Assembly (NCBI RefSeq): GCF_000382485.1
Contig: NZ_AORY01000001.1
Location: 124,001-188,000, forward strand
Origin: Sphingomonas sp. Mn802worker
GTDB lineage: Bacteria > Pseudomonadota > Alphaproteobacteria > Sphingomonadales > Sphingomonadaceae
Length of the DNA stretch: 64,000 nt
Direction of reading: 5' to 3'
Below the pieces are notes generated by a model that was not told the DNA's origin, ran no database searches, and saw nothing but the letters and a program-made list of their open reading frames with translations. The position numbers and the translations under genes were made by a program. Below are positions 8,583-19,082 of this stretch, in pieces. How positions within the stretch are numbered: the first letter of the stretch is position 1; the number at the start of each line of letters is the position of its first letter.

Positions 8583-9140
8583 TCAGCCGTTGCGGCGCAT
8601 CTTTTCCAGCTTCTTCATCAACATGCCGCGCTTCAATCGCGAGATATGGTCGGTGAACAGCACGCCGTTCAGGTGATCGATCTCATGCTGCATGCACGTC
8701 GCCATCAACCCCTCGAACTCCTGCTCGCGCGGCTGTCCGTCGGTGTCGAGCCAGCGAACTTGGCAACGCGCGGGGCGGGTCACCTCGGCATATTGCTCTG
8801 GGATCGAGAGGCAACCCTCGTTGTAGGTCGAGGTTTCCTGGCTGACCGACACCAGCTCGGGATTGATGAAGGCATGCGGGTTGCGCGTGCCGCCGGCGTC
8901 GGCCTCTGCAGCATCCTGAGCCGCCTCGCCCTCACCCTCGGGTCGCTCCTGTAGATCGATCACGACGATCCGCTGCAGGATACCGACTTGGCTTGCGGCC
9001 AGACCGATGCCACGCGCGTCGTACATCGTGTCGAACATGTCGGCGACGATGCCGCGAACCTCGTCGGTTACTTGGCCAACGGGCTCGCAGACTTTGCGCA
9101 ACACGGGATCAGGAACTTCGACGATCGGGAGAATGGCCAT
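8583..9140 (-). CDS. def: Peptide deformylase
   Basis: A 185-residue deformylase that removes the formyl group from the initiator Met of new proteins, using a metal ion. The three family motifs are present: [17 protein letters not shown] (metal Cys) and QHEIDHLNG (HExxH). Between motifs 1 and 2 there is a ~20-residue acidic, Ala/Gly-rich insert (roughly residues 68-90). recR lies upstream on the same strand. fmt, the enzyme that adds the formyl group, is close by on the opposite strand. Confidence 0.96.
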   Translation of the reverse strand: MAILPIVEVPDPVLRKVCEPVGQVTDEVRGIVADMFDTMYDARGIGLAASQVGILQRIVVIDLQERPEGEGEAAQDAAEADAGGTRNPHAFINPELVSVSQETSTYNEGCLSIPEQYAEVTRPARCQVRWLDTDGQPREQEFEGLMATCMQHEIDHLNGVLFTDHISRLKRGMLMKKLEKMRRNG

Positions 9141-9186
9141 GGCAAGCGCAGCTAGGTCCCGCCGCGGAATGCGTCAAGCAAGCGGG

Positions 9187-9783
9187 TCAGGCGACCGGGC
9201 GTCGCGCGCGGAGCGCCTGCGCCAGCGTACCCTCATCGAGGTAGTCGAGCTCACCGCCAACCGGCAATCCATGCGCAAGCTGGGTAAGACGGACAGGGTA
9301 GCGCTCCAAGCGGTCGGCGACGTAATGTGCGGTCGTCTGCCCCTCCAGCGTCGCGTTCATCGCCAGGACAACCTCGTCAATCTCCCCCTTGGCAACGCGA
9401 GCGACCAGCGGCTCGATCGCCAGATCCTCCGGTCGCACGCCTTCAAGCGCCGACAGCCGGCCGCCAAGCACGTGGAACCGACCCGGGAACAATCGCGATC
9501 GTTCCAGCGCCCAGAGATCGCTCACATCCTCCACCACGCACAGCGAGCGCGGGTCGCGGCGCGGGTCGGCGCAGATCGCGCACGGATCGCTGGTGTCGAC
9601 GTTGCCGCAGGTCGAGCAGGTCGATAGCCGCTCTTCCACCGCCGCCAGCGCGGAGCGGAGTGGCACCAGCGCGCCCTCACGCTTCTTGACTAGATGCAGC
9701 ACCGCGCGCCTCGCAGAGCGTGGACCGAAGCCGGGCAGACGGGCAAGCGCCTGCGTCAGCGCCTCGATCTCGGGGGATGCCAT
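9187..9783 (-). CDS. recR: Recombination protein RecR
   Basis: A 198-residue RecR with a helix-hairpin-helix N-terminus ([11 protein letters not shown]), a four-cysteine zinc finger ([16 protein letters not shown]) and a Toprim domain starting LCVVEDVSD. It acts with RecF/RecO to load RecA on gapped DNA. The ATG at 9783 gives the family N-terminus; the frame stays open upstream, but that part overlaps fmt on the other strand. dnaX and the YbaB-family gene that often accompany recR are not here. def follows 46 bp downstream. Confidence 0.96.
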   Translation of the reverse strand: MASPEIEALTQALARLPGFGPRSARRAVLHLVKKREGALVPLRSALAAVEERLSTCSTCGNVDTSDPCAICADPRRDPRSLCVVEDVSDLWALERSRLFPGRFHVLGGRLSALEGVRPEDLAIEPLVARVAKGEIDEVVLAMNATLEGQTTAHYVADRLERYPVRLTQLAHGLPVGGELDYLDEGTLAQALRARRPVA

Positions 9784-9864
9784 GCGCGTTATATGGCGAC
9801 AAGGGCACACGAGCGCCAGCGTGCGGGGTGACGCGGGCGGCGCATTGTGGAAAAGGCCGCGGCT

Positions 9865-10779
9865 ATGCGGATCGTCTTCATGGGAACCCCCGACTTTGCG
9901 GTGCCGACGCTCGACGCGCTGGTCGATGCGGGTCACGAGATCGTCGCGGCGTACAGCCAGCCGCCGCGCCCCGGTGGCCGGCGCGGGCGTGAGCTGGTCG
10001 CCTCGCCGGTGCAACGCCGCGCGGAAGCACTAGGCATCGAGGTGCGCACGCCCGTGTCGCTGAAGAGCATGCACGAACAGGCGTCGTTCGCATCGCTCAA
10101 CGCCGATGCGGCCGTAGTCGCGGCCTATGGGCTGATCCTGCCGCAGGCGGTGCTGGATGCGCCGCGTCTCGGCTGCCTCAACGTCCATGGCTCGCTGCTG
10201 CCGCGCTGGCGCGGCGCGGCGCCGGTACAGCGCGCGATCATGGCCGGCGATGCGGAGACAGGCGTCGGCATCATGCAGATGGAGGCGGGGCTGGACACCG
10301 GACCGGTGCGGCTGGAGGGGCGCACGGCGGTGGCCAGCAAGACCGCGGGCGAACTCACCGCCGAGCTGGCGCAGCTCGGCGCCCGGTTGATGATCGAGGT
10401 GCTCGCCGACATGGACGCGCACCCGCCGGTGGCGCAGCGCTATGAGGGCGTCACCTACGCCGCGAAAATCAGCAAGGCCGAGGCGAAGATCGACTGGACG
10501 CGGAGCGCGCGCGAGATCGAGCGGATCGTGCGTGGGCTCAACCCTGCGCCCGGCGCGTGGTTTGAGGTCGCGGGCGAGCGGGTAAAGGTGCTGGCTGCTG
10601 AAGTGTTGCCCTTCACCTTTCCCGGCGGCGAGGGCGTGACGGTCGACGCCGCGCTGGCGATCGGTTGTGGCGATGGCGCGCTGCGCCCCACCCTCGTTCA
10701 GCGCGCGGGCCGCGGTGTTACCAGCGCGGAGGAAATGCTGCGTGGCTTTCCGATCCGGTCGGGCACGACGCTCGGGTGA
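9865..10779 (+). CDS. fmt: Methionyl-tRNA formyltransferase
   Basis: A 304-residue Fmt that formylates initiator Met-tRNA using 10-formyl-THF. It has the N-terminal [10 protein letters not shown] motif, the catalytic block [19 protein letters not shown] with [15 protein letters not shown], and the C-terminal OB-fold domain. An in-frame GTG exists at 9847, but ATG 9865 gives the canonical MRIVFMGT start. Its stop overlaps the truA GTG. It is divergent from recR and def, a common grouping of translation-initiation genes. Confidence 0.97.
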   Translation: MRIVFMGTPDFAVPTLDALVDAGHEIVAAYSQPPRPGGRRGRELVASPVQRRAEALGIEVRTPVSLKSMHEQASFASLNADAAVVAAYGLILPQAVLDAPRLGCLNVHGSLLPRWRGAAPVQRAIMAGDAETGVGIMQMEAGLDTGPVRLEGRTAVASKTAGELTAELAQLGARLMIEVLADMDAHPPVAQRYEGVTYAAKISKAEAKIDWTRSAREIERIVRGLNPAPGAWFEVAGERVKVLAAEVLPFTFPGGEGVTVDAALAIGCGDGALRPTLVQRAGRGVTSAEEMLRGFPIRSGTTLG

Positions 10780-11513
10780 GACGCTTCGCGCTGACGATCG
10801 AGTTTGACGGGCGGCCTTTCATGGGATGGCAGCGCCAGCCGCACGGGGCCAGCGTGCAGGGGGTGATCGAGGAGGCGCTCCACACCATCACCGGTGAGGC
10901 CGCGACCGTCCACGCCGCCGGGCGGACCGACGCAGGCGTACACGGGCTCGCGATGCGCGCGCACGTCGACATAACGAAAGCGATCACGCCGTTCCGGCTG
11001 ATGGAGGCGCTCAACGCGCGGCTCCGCCCACATCCGATCGCGGTGCTGGCGTGCGAGGAGGTTGCGGACGACTGGCACGCGCGCTTCTCGTGCGTGGGGC
11101 GTTCCTACGAATATCGCATCGTCAACCGCCGTGCGCCGCTGACGTTCGAGCGCGGCCTCGCATGGCAGGTGCCGCAGCCGCTCGATGCGGAGGCGATGCA
11201 AGTGGGCGCGCAGGTCCTGGTCGGTCGTCATGACTTCACCACCTTCCGCTCGGTCCACTGCCAGTCGGCCAGCCCGGTGAAGACGCTGGCAAGACTCGAG
11301 GTGCGCCGAACCGGCGACTTGGTGATGGTGGAGGCGGCGGCGCGGTCATTCCTCCACCATCAGGTGCGATCGATGGTCGGCTGCCTGGTGCTGGTCGGGC
11401 TCGGCCGCTGGAGCGTCGAGCGGCTGCGCGAGGCACTGCTGGCGACGGATCGAGCGCAGCTCGGCCTCAACGCACCGCCCGACGGGCTGTTCTTCGTCGC
11501 CGCCGATTATTGA
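10776..11513 (+). CDS. truA: tRNA pseudouridine(38-40) synthase TruA
   Basis: A 245-residue TruA that isomerises uridines 38-40 in the tRNA anticodon arm. The catalytic Asp lies in [11 protein letters not shown] and the conserved [12 protein letters not shown] block is near the C-terminus. The GTG start overlaps the fmt stop (GTGA), so the pair is translationally coupled. The frame is open further upstream but only over fmt. The 3' end overlaps the convergent methyltransferase gene by 7 bp. Confidence 0.97.
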   Translation: MRRFALTIEFDGRPFMGWQRQPHGASVQGVIEEALHTITGEAATVHAAGRTDAGVHGLAMRAHVDITKAITPFRLMEALNARLRPHPIAVLACEEVADDWHARFSCVGRSYEYRIVNRRAPLTFERGLAWQVPQPLDAEAMQVGAQVLVGRHDFTTFRSVHCQSASPVKTLARLEVRRTGDLVMVEAAARSFLHHQVRSMVGCLVLVGLGRWSVERLREALLATDRAQLGLNAPPDGLFFVAADY

Positions 11514-12679
11514 CGCGAGAAGCGCGCCGCCAACTCGGTGTGGGTTGACCAGCGGAACTGGCCCACCGGCACGATCCAGTCGAGCCGATAGCCGCCTTCG
11601 CACATGATCTTCGCGTCGCGCGCGAAGCTGCTGGGATTGCAGGAGACATAAGCGATCACCGGCACGTGCGCGGCCGCCAGCGCGTCGATCTGCTCGCGCG
11701 CGCCGGCCCGCGGCGGATCGAGCACGACCGCATCGAAGCGATCGAGCTCGGCGGTGGTCAGCGGGCGACGGTACAGGTCGCGGTGCTCGGTGAAGAGGAA
11801 CCGTTGCGCACGGTCCGCAGCTGCCTTCAACGACAGGATCGCGTCGCGGCCACCCTCGGCGGCGTAGACGCGGCCGGGTAGCGACAAGGCGAACGTGCCG
11901 AGCCCGGCGAACAGGTCGGCAGTGATGCGCGGGCTGCCGATCGCCCCCAGCACGGCCGATACCAGGGTCGCTTCGCCCTCGCGCGTCGCCTGAAGGAAAG
12001 CGGCCGGTGGCAGTGGCACGGGCGTGCCGCCAAGCGTGATCGTGACCGCATCGGGCTCCCAATGCGTTTCGGGGCCGAGCCCGTCATCGAACGCGATCCG
12101 CGCTATTTGATGCGCCTGCGCGAAGTCGGCGATCGCATCGGCGTGCGCGAGCCCAGACGGCGTCACCCCGGTGACGAGCAGGTCGACGCCTTGATCGGCG
12201 AGCGTCAGGTGAAGGTCAAGCCGGCGCTTGGGCTTGAACACCGGCAGCAGGCGCTTGAGCGGACGCAGCAGCGCGAACAACTCGGGCGCGAGCACGTGGC
12301 ATTCGTGCAGGTCGACGAGCTGATGGCTCTTCTCGGCCGTGAACCCCAACCTGCCGGCAGGTTCATAGTGTAGCGTCGCACGGCGGCGGGTACGCGGCGG
12401 CGAGAGGTGCGGCGGCCGGATCTCAGCGGACAATCCTTGCGCCTGAAGCGCGCCGGCGATGCGATCGACGAGGAAGGCGGACCAGCTAGCGTCGTCAAGG
12501 TGCTGAAGCTGGCAGCCGCCGCAGTGTGGGAAGTGCCGACACGGCGGCACCTGGTGATGCTCGCCCGGTATGATGGTGCCGTCGGGCGCGATCTGGTCGC
12601 CGGGCGCGGCGAATGCGACGTGGCGACCGTCCTCGGCGACGCCTTCGCCGCGCGCTGCGACGCGTGTGATGATGGTCAT
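11507..12679 (-). CDS. RlmD/RumA-like RNA m5U methyltransferase
   Basis: A 390-residue TrmA/RumA-family enzyme. An N-terminal TRAM-like segment leads to an Fe-S cysteine cluster ([15 protein letters not shown]). The SAM-binding block is [18 protein letters not shown] follows, and the catalytic Cys is in [11 protein letters not shown]. It probably makes m5U in 23S rRNA; the exact position (U747 or U1939 type) cannot be fixed from sequence alone. nnr follows 31 bp beyond its start on the same strand side. Confidence 0.9.
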   Translation of the reverse strand: MTIITRVAARGEGVAEDGRHVAFAAPGDQIAPDGTIIPGEHHQVPPCRHFPHCGGCQLQHLDDASWSAFLVDRIAGALQAQGLSAEIRPPHLSPPRTRRRATLHYEPAGRLGFTAEKSHQLVDLHECHVLAPELFALLRPLKRLLPVFKPKRRLDLHLTLADQGVDLLVTGVTPSGLAHADAIADFAQAHQIARIAFDDGLGPETHWEPDAVTITLGGTPVPLPPAAFLQATREGEATLVSAVLGAIGSPRITADLFAGLGTFALSLPGRVYAAEGGRDAILSLKAAADRAQRFLFTEHRDLYRRPLTTAELDRFDAVVLDPPRAGAREQIDALAAAHVPVIAYVSCNPSSFARDAKIMCEGGYRLDWIVPVGQFRWSTHTELAARFSRQ

Positions 12680-12710
12680 CGCGTGCCCTTAGGACGGATC
12701 GTGGCAGGCG

Positions 12711-14093
12711 TCACGCGCAGGCGGCGCGCGCCTCTGACAGGGCGTGCGCCAAATCGTCGGCGATGAACGATGCGCCGCATCGGCGTGCGGCATCGCCGTG
12801 ACGCCAGACACCCGCCGCTGCTGCGTCAAGCGCGTCGACAGTGGTAGCGAGGCAGGCTGCGATCGCACCCGCGAGCACGTCACCGCTGCCTGCGATCGAC
12901 AGCCAGTTGCTCGCAGCCGGGGCAAGTCGCACGCGATTATCGGGTGCGGCAATGACGGTATCGGCACCCTTGAACACGACCACCGCGCCGGACCTGTGCG
13001 CAGCGGCATGCGTGCGATCGATCTTGCTGCCCTCGCCCGGCCCGAACAGGGCGTCGAACTCGCCCGCGTGCGGGGTGAGGATCATCGTTCCCCCGCGTGC
13101 GTGCAGCTGCTCTGGCGTGACGAGATGAAGAGCATCGCCGTCGACCACCAGCGGATGATCCGTTTTCAACGCGCGGCTGACCAGCGCGCGCATATCGTCG
13201 TCGCGGCCGAGACCAGGTCCCACCACCAGCGCGCCCATTCGCGGATCGGCCATAGCCTCGTCGCTCAGCCGGCGACGAACGAGCGCGTGCGGAGCCGCGG
13301 GGATCGACGCACCGAGCAATGCGACATAGCCTGCGCCAGCATGCATCGCCGCCGCCGCGGCAAGCTCGGACGCGCCGGCCATGCGGCCGCGAACGACGCC
13401 AACCATGCCGCGGTTGAACTTGTGCGATTGTGGCCCCGGTCGGGGCAATGTCGGTGGCAAAAGCACCCGTACGGCATCGGACGCCTGAACGCCGATGTCG
13501 AGCCACCGCACCGTACCGCAATGCGACGCCGCAGGCTGAAGCAGATGCGCGGGCTTGAGCGCGCCGAGTGCGAGCGTGACGTCATAGACAATGGTGCAAC
13601 CAAGCAGTGCGCCGCTGTCGCTGTCGATGCCGCTCGGCAGATCAATCGCGATCGTAAGCGCCGCCGCCGCGGCGAGTCGGTGCACGTCCCCAGCGACGGT
13701 TGCGTCCAGTGCGCGGTTGAGCCCAAGGCCAAACAGCGCGTCGACCAACACGGGCGCAGACTGCGCCTGATCGAGTGACGCGACCGATCCCGACCAGTTC
13801 GCACGCGCCCGTTGCGCCACCTCACCGCGCGGAGTTCCAAGTGCGGCCACACGTACCTTGTAACCGGCATCAGCCAGCGTCGCCGCGATCACATAGCCGT
13901 CGCCGCCATTGTTGCCCGGACCGCACAGCACCAGCACCTCCGCACCTGCGGAAAGCCGGCGTATCGCCGCCGCACACGCACGACCGGCGCGCTGCATCAT
14001 CGACCATGCGTCTTCGCCGGCGGCGAACGCCCGCGCTTCCGCCGCGCGCATCTCCGCGGCAGTCAGCACCGCGGCACCGGCGATCGGCTTCAC
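12711..14093 (-). CDS. nnr: Bifunctional NAD(P)H-hydrate epimerase / ADP-dependent dehydratase
   Basis: A 460-residue fusion. The N-terminal YjeF_N epimerase domain (~1-205) has CGPGNNGGDGYVIA. The C-terminal ribokinase-fold dehydratase domain (~220-455) has VVGPGLG, the LTPHAGEFDALFG block and GSGDVLAGAIAA. It repairs hydrated NADH/NADPH (metabolite repair). The GTG start at 14093 overlaps the stop of the lipoprotein gene upstream, so the two are in one operon. Confidence 0.95.
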   Translation of the reverse strand: MKPIAGAAVLTAAEMRAAEARAFAAGEDAWSMMQRAGRACAAAIRRLSAGAEVLVLCGPGNNGGDGYVIAATLADAGYKVRVAALGTPRGEVAQRARANWSGSVASLDQAQSAPVLVDALFGLGLNRALDATVAGDVHRLAAAAALTIAIDLPSGIDSDSGALLGCTIVYDVTLALGALKPAHLLQPAASHCGTVRWLDIGVQASDAVRVLLPPTLPRPGPQSHKFNRGMVGVVRGRMAGASELAAAAAMHAGAGYVALLGASIPAAPHALVRRRLSDEAMADPRMGALVVGPGLGRDDDMRALVSRALKTDHPLVVDGDALHLVTPEQLHARGGTMILTPHAGEFDALFGPGEGSKIDRTHAAAHRSGAVVVFKGADTVIAAPDNRVRLAPAASNWLSIAGSGDVLAGAIAACLATTVDALDAAAAGVWRHGDAARRCGASFIADDLAHALSEARAACA

Positions 14094-14494
14094 TGCCGCT
14101 TCAGATCGGTGGGCTTCACCGTCACGGGCAAGCGGTAGACGTCATCGCCGAGCCGGACCTCGATCTCGTTGGTGCCGACGAGAGTCACCTGCGCCGGCTC
14201 AGCGCCATCGGCGGCGACGACGCCATGCCCGTCCTTGGTCACGAGCAAGCGCCGGAAGCCACCATCGGGGTGACGCACCGTCAGCAGTAGGCCGCGATCG
14301 CTCTCCTGCCGCTCGACGCTGCACACACGCGACAGCGTGGCCGCCGCACCGACCGCGCAGTTGATGAGGCCATTGTCAGCCGCTTCCTGATCCTGCGTCG
14401 CCTCCACATTCGCCAACACCTGCGTGTTCGCGGTCTGCTCGGGCGAGCAGGCTGCCGCACAGACGGCGAGCAGGAGCGCGCTAGATATCCGCAT
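14090..14494 (-). CDS. Small putative lipoprotein, function unknown
   Basis: About 134 residues. The N-terminus ([16 protein letters not shown]) is a signal peptide ending in a lipobox-like AAAC, so it is probably lipid-anchored in the envelope. Two further Cys (NCAVGA, RVCSVE) could form a disulfide. The C-terminal half is beta-rich ([26 protein letters not shown]). It overlaps the ilvD 3' end by 14 bp and the nnr start by 4 bp. An alternative ATG two codons upstream (14500) is possible. I do not recognise a named family. Confidence 0.75.
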   Translation of the reverse strand: MRISSALLLAVCAAACSPEQTANTQVLANVEATQDQEAADNGLINCAVGAAATLSRVCSVERQESDRGLLLTVRHPDGGFRRLLVTKDGHGVVAADGAEPAQVTLVGTNEIEVRLGDDVYRLPVTVKPTDLKRQ

Positions 14495-16202
14495 AGACAT
14501 GCGTCTCCGCCGCGGCGCCGGGATGGGTAACAGCGCCCTTGTAGGCGGGGCCGACGTTTTGAGCATAGCGCCACAATGCGCCCGAGCCATAGTCGTTGCG
14601 TCGCGCCTGCCATCCTGCACGCCTCGCGGCGAGCACGTCGTCGGCGACATGAAGGTCGATCGTTCCGGCCTCCGCATCGATGCGGATCGTGTCGCCATTC
14701 TCAACCAGCGCGATCGGACCACCCTCGGCCGCCTCCGGCCCGACATGACCAATGCAGAAGCCGCGCGTGCCGCCAGAGAAACGACCATCGGTGATGAGCG
14801 CCACCTTCTCGCCAAGACCAAGGCCGTAGAGCGCAGCCGTCGTCGACAGCATCTCACGCATGCCGGGGCCGCCCTTCGGTCCCTCGTAGCGGATGATGAC
14901 GACCTCACCTTCGTTGATCGAGCGCGCCTCGACTGCGGCAAAGGCATCCTCCTCGCAGTCGAAGCAACGCGCCGGCCCCTCGAACTGCAACCGGTGCATG
15001 CCCGCGACCTTCACAATCGCACCATCGGGCGCCAGGCTGCCGCGCAGACCAACGACGCCGCCGCTCGGCGTAATCGGGGTGCGCGCGTCGTAGATCACCT
15101 TCTGGTCGGGGTTCCACGTCACCTGATCGATGTTCTCGGCGAGCGTCCGGCCGGTGACGGTCAGGCAGTCGCCGTGGAGCAAGCCCTCCGCCAGCAGAGT
15201 CTTCATCAGCATGTAGACGCCGCCTGCCTCGTACATGTCTTTCGCCACATACTTGCCGCCGGGCTTCAGGTCGGCGACGTAAGGCGTGGTCTTGAAGATC
15301 TCGGCGACGTCAAACAGGTCGAACGCGATACCCGCCTCGTGCGCCATCGCGGGCAGATGCAATGCGCCGTTGGTCGAGCCGCCGGTCGCGGCGACGATGC
15401 GCGCGGCGTTGACAAAGGCCTCTCGCGTGCAGATGTCGCGCGGGCGGATGTTGGCGGCGAGCAGCTCCATCACCTGGGCGCCGGCCGCGACCGCAATCTG
15501 CTCACGCGAGGTATAAGGTGCGGGCACCATGTTGCTGTTCGGCAACGACAAACCGATCGCCTCGCCGACGCAGGCCATCGTGTTGGCAGTGTACTGCCCG
15601 CCGCACGCCCCATGTCCCGGACAGGCGACCTTCTCCAGCGCGTGCACCTCGCCGATCGGACAGGTTCCCGCGGCGTAGCGGCCGACGACCTCGAACACGT
15701 CGACGACGGTGACGTCGCGGTCCTCGAACCGGCCGGGCAGGATCGACCCACCATAGACGAAGATCGACGGCACGTTGAGCCGGAGCATCGCCATCATCAT
15801 TCCAGGCAGCGACTTGTCGCATCCGGCGAAGCCGACCAGCGCGTCGTAGCAATGCCCGCGTACCGATAGCTCGACCGAATCGGCGATCACCTCGCGGCTG
15901 ACGAGGCTGGATTTCATGCCCTGGTGCCCCATCGCGATCCCGTCGGTGACGGTGATGGTGTTGAAACGCCGCGGCATGCCGCCGCCCTGCTCCACCCCGC
16001 GGCGTGCGGCATCGGCTTGCGCGTCGAGCGTGGTGTTGCACGGCGCGCTGTCATTCCCTGCGGAAGCGAGCGCCACAAACGGGAGTGCGATCTCCTCCTC
16101 GCTCAATCCCATGGCGTAATAATAGCTGCGGTGCGGCGCGCGTTCGGGACCGACCGAGACGTGGCGGCTCGGCAGGCGGTTCTTGTCGAAACGAGTGGTC
16201 AT
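14481..16202 (-). CDS. ilvD: Dihydroxy-acid dehydratase
   Basis: A 573-residue IlvD that dehydrates 2,3-dihydroxy-isovalerate and the C6 analogue in branched-chain amino acid synthesis. Fe-S cysteines are seen in [19 protein letters not shown] and [18 protein letters not shown]. The ATG at 16202 yields [12 protein letters not shown], a typical start; an ORF extension of 9 codons upstream is unlikely. Other ilv genes are absent from the window. The related dehydratase Edd is at the far right end. Confidence 0.97.
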   Translation of the reverse strand: MTTRFDKNRLPSRHVSVGPERAPHRSYYYAMGLSEEEIALPFVALASAGNDSAPCNTTLDAQADAARRGVEQGGGMPRRFNTITVTDGIAMGHQGMKSSLVSREVIADSVELSVRGHCYDALVGFAGCDKSLPGMMMAMLRLNVPSIFVYGGSILPGRFEDRDVTVVDVFEVVGRYAAGTCPIGEVHALEKVACPGHGACGGQYTANTMACVGEAIGLSLPNSNMVPAPYTSREQIAVAAGAQVMELLAANIRPRDICTREAFVNAARIVAATGGSTNGALHLPAMAHEAGIAFDLFDVAEIFKTTPYVADLKPGGKYVAKDMYEAGGVYMLMKTLLAEGLLHGDCLTVTGRTLAENIDQVTWNPDQKVIYDARTPITPSGGVVGLRGSLAPDGAIVKVAGMHRLQFEGPARCFDCEEDAFAAVEARSINEGEVVIIRYEGPKGGPGMREMLSTTAALYGLGLGEKVALITDGRFSGGTRGFCIGHVGPEAAEGGPIALVENGDTIRIDAEAGTIDLHVADDVLAARRAGWQARRNDYGSGALWRYAQNVGPAYKGAVTHPGAAAETHVYADI

Positions 16203-16288
16203 GCCGCGCGCTATGCTGCGCGTGCGCAAGCTATGGCAAGCCTTGAAGCTTTAGAATGACAGAAAAGTTCGCTTCAGGACCAACCAAC

Positions 16289-16636
16289 TTAGCCTAGCTT
16301 CGCCAGCGCCTGCTCCACGCCTTCCATCGTATACGGCTTAGGCAGCATCGGACGATCACGATATTCAGGCGCGATGTCCTCACCGCCGCCGCCGCTTGCG
16401 AAGACGAAGGGGATGTTCTTCGCCGTCAGCGCATCGGCGATCGCGAAGCTCTTCTCACCGCCGCGCAGGTTGACGTCGAGGATCGCGGCATCGAGCGCGC
16501 CCTCCTCCACCATCGGCAGCGCCGCCGCGACGCTGTCGGCGGTCCCGGCATGCTGGCGGTCGAGTGCGTCGAGGAAGTCCTCTAGCATCATCGCGATCAA
16601 TGGTTCGTCTTCGACCAGGAGCACGCGCATCGTCAT
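16289..16636 (-). CDS. Single-domain response regulator (stand-alone receiver)
   Basis: About 115 residues, receiver domain only: acidic pocket in LLVEDEP, phospho-Asp in AAILDVNLRG, and Lys in LPKPY. No output domain. The DVNLRG and PFVFASGGGG segments resemble the FAT GUY receivers of sphingomonads, but the diagnostic FATGxY is FASGGGG here. The start is uncertain: ATG 16636 (MTMRVLL), ATG 16630, or 12 codons further upstream. It lies between ilvD and cckA on the same strand, with 63 bp to cckA upstream. Confidence 0.85.
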   Translation of the reverse strand: MTMRVLLVEDEPLIAMMLEDFLDALDRQHAGTADSVAAALPMVEEGALDAAILDVNLRGGEKSFAIADALTAKNIPFVFASGGGGEDIAPEYRDRPMLPKPYTMEGVEQALAKLG

Positions 16637-16699
16637 CGCATGAAGCCATAACGTACGTTCGGGTGAGTGCAACCGTTGCGCCTATAGCCTTGATCCGGA

Positions 16700-19069
16700 T
16701 CAACCACTCGCGAGCGCGTCGCGCGCCGCCTCGGCAAGCTGCTGCACCGAGAAGGGTTTGGGCAGGAAGGCGACATGGTCCAGGTCGATCGAGCGGCGCA
16801 GCTGCTCCTCGGCATAGCCCGACATGAACAGGATCGGGATGTCGGGATAGCGCTGCCGCACCGCCCGCGCGAGCGTCGGGCCGTCCATGACCGGCATCAT
16901 GACATCCGACACGATCAGGCTCGGCCGCTCGGCGCTTTCCAGCAGTTCCAGCGCCGCCTCTCCGTGTTCGGCGGCGAGCACGTGATAGCCTTGTCGCGCC
17001 AGCGCACGCTCGGCGATCGCGCGGACCATATCCTCGTCTTCCACCAGCAGGATCGTGCCGGTGCCCCAGGTGTCAGCGGGCTTCGTGCGCGTGATCGCAC
17101 GCGGTGCTGCGCTTTCCTCGCCGGCGGCATGGACCGGAAAGTAGATCGTGAAGGTTGCGCCGCGCCCCGGCGGCGAGTCGGCGAAGATGTAGCCGCCAGA
17201 TTGCTTGACGATGCCGTACACGGTTGAGAGACCGAGGCCGGTGCCCTTCCCCACCTCCTTGGTGGTAAAGAACGGCTCAAAGATCTTCGGCAGCACTTCG
17301 GGTGGGATGCCGGTGCCGGTGTCAGCGATCTCCAGCGCGGTATAGTCGCCGAGCGGCATGATATCGGTGCCGCGCTGGCGAAGTTCGGCGATCGTCGCGG
17401 CGCGCGTCTGGATCGTGACGCGGCCGCCCGCCCCCTTGGCGAGCATCGCGTCGCGGGCATTCACCGCCAGGTTGACGACAACCTGCTCTAATTGACCGGG
17501 ATCGGCCCGCACGGCGCCCAGGTCGCGACCGTGCTTGACCTCAAGCACCACCGTCTCACCGAGCAGTCGGCGCAGCAGCGTCGATACTTCCGAGACCACG
17601 TCGGGCAATTGCAGGATCTGCGGACGGAGCGTCTGCTGGCGCGAAAAGGCGAGAAGCTGGCGCGTCAGGCTCGCTGCGCGATTCGAATTGGCGCGGATTT
17701 GCTGGATATCATCATAATCGCTGTCACCGGGCGAGTGGCGCATCAGCATCAGGTCGCAGTGGCCGATGATCGCAGTCAGGATGTTGTTGAAGTCGTGCGC
17801 GACGCCGCCGGCCAGCTGACCGACCGCCTGCATTTTGGTCGCCTGTGCGACCTCGCGTTTCAATCGGTTCTCCTCGCCATTGTCCTTGAACGACAACAGC
17901 ACCGAGGCCCCGCCGAAGCCGCGCGTCGCGGCGATCGACAGCGCGACCGTTTCCTCAGGATGCCCCTTCAACCGGATCGCCAGATCGGCCGATTGCGCGC
18001 CCCCGGTCGTGAAGCGGCGCACCGCGTCGGCAACAGCCGCCTTGTCCTCGCGCACGACGAGGTCGCCAGGATAGAGCGGCGGCGCAGCGGGTTCTGCCCC
18101 CGCCATGCGCGCGAAAGCCGCGTTCATCGCGAGGAAGCGGCCGTCGCGATCGATCAGCGCCAGCCCGAACGGGATCACCGACAGCAACGTCTCGACATCG
18201 TGCGGGTCGCCGATCGCGGCGGCATCGTTCGTGTCGTCGAGCAATGCGACCAGCAATGGCGATTGCTGACCGCTACCGAGCGCGACTTGGAGCAACCGCA
18301 GCGCGCCCGCATCGTCGTCGCGTGCGAAGCGGACGGCGTGTCGCGCGTCGCCTGTAAGCAGGTTTGCTAGATCCTGCCCTTCTATCGGCGCGTTTGGCTG
18401 ACCCAGCGCGCGGGCTCGCAACGCGCGATTGCCGGCCATGACCTTGCCGTCCGCACTCAGCAGCGCCGCCATGATGCCGGCCTGGCCGATCCGGTCGCCA
18501 AGCGCGCCGTCCAGTTCATCAGCGATACCGCCGAGCAGGTCGGAAGTGCGCTGTCCGATGAAGCGCCAGACGAGGTGATCGCCCGCGTGGCCGGACCGCG
18601 TCACCTCGACCGAAACCGCTGCGCCCCCAAGCGCGAGGCCGGACAGCGTCGCACGACCATCGCGCCACGCCTCGCGCCCCGTTGCAGTCAGTCGCGCGAG
18701 ATCGATGTCAGGAAGGTCGAGCGCAGGCGGCGTCGGGTAGCCGCCGCATAATGCATCGTACGCTTCGTTCGCGCACATGAGGTGCCCGCTACGCCCGGTA
18801 ACCGCGACCGCATCGGCATTTGCACCCGCCAGCGCCGCCGCGAGCGACCAGTCCGTCGCTTCCTCTGCGACCGGCGACTTGGCCACAGCCACGCGCGCGC
18901 CGATCGTCACCCCTGCAAGGACCATGGCAGCCGCTACAAAGGCACACGCGACGACGATGCTGCCGATCAACCACAGCACGACCCCGCCCGCTGCGGCGCC
19001 AGCGGCGAGTGCGATCAACAGCGCGGCGCGAGGGCCGCGCGGGATCGGTGCTAGCCTGAGATCGGGCAT
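16700..19069 (-). CDS. cckA: Hybrid histidine kinase CckA
   Basis: A 789-residue kinase. Two N-terminal membrane helices (~13-52) are followed by PAS-like regions (~85-200 and ~300-400), a HisKA domain with [20 protein letters not shown], a HATPase domain ending [16 protein letters not shown], and a C-terminal receiver ([10 protein letters not shown]; Asp in [10 protein letters not shown]). The H-box and overall order match CckA, which through ChpT controls CtrA and CpdR and hence the cell cycle and motility. chpT, ctrA and cpdR are not in the window. It runs head-to-tail with the M13 peptidase upstream (13-bp gap). Confidence 0.93.
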   Translation of the reverse strand: MPDLRLAPIPRGPRAALLIALAAGAAAGGVVLWLIGSIVVACAFVAAAMVLAGVTIGARVAVAKSPVAEEATDWSLAAALAGANADAVAVTGRSGHLMCANEAYDALCGGYPTPPALDLPDIDLARLTATGREAWRDGRATLSGLALGGAAVSVEVTRSGHAGDHLVWRFIGQRTSDLLGGIADELDGALGDRIGQAGIMAALLSADGKVMAGNRALRARALGQPNAPIEGQDLANLLTGDARHAVRFARDDDAGALRLLQVALGSGQQSPLLVALLDDTNDAAAIGDPHDVETLLSVIPFGLALIDRDGRFLAMNAAFARMAGAEPAAPPLYPGDLVVREDKAAVADAVRRFTTGGAQSADLAIRLKGHPEETVALSIAATRGFGGASVLLSFKDNGEENRLKREVAQATKMQAVGQLAGGVAHDFNNILTAIIGHCDLMLMRHSPGDSDYDDIQQIRANSNRAASLTRQLLAFSRQQTLRPQILQLPDVVSEVSTLLRRLLGETVVLEVKHGRDLGAVRADPGQLEQVVVNLAVNARDAMLAKGAGGRVTIQTRAATIAELRQRGTDIMPLGDYTALEIADTGTGIPPEVLPKIFEPFFTTKEVGKGTGLGLSTVYGIVKQSGGYIFADSPPGRGATFTIYFPVHAAGEESAAPRAITRTKPADTWGTGTILLVEDEDMVRAIAERALARQGYHVLAAEHGEAALELLESAERPSLIVSDVMMPVMDGPTLARAVRQRYPDIPILFMSGYAEEQLRRSIDLDHVAFLPKPFSVQQLAEAARDALASG

Positions 19070-19082
19070 CGACGCGTGATCG

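Noticed and set aside
14424..15869. A 481-residue plus-strand frame antisense to ilvD
   Set aside because: It mirrors IlvD codons; no recognisable domain, while IlvD is full length with all Fe-S cysteines.
16289..16636. The receiver beside cckA as CpdR
   Set aside because: Its sequence (DVNLRG, FASGGGG) does not look like CpdR and is closer to FAT GUY receivers.
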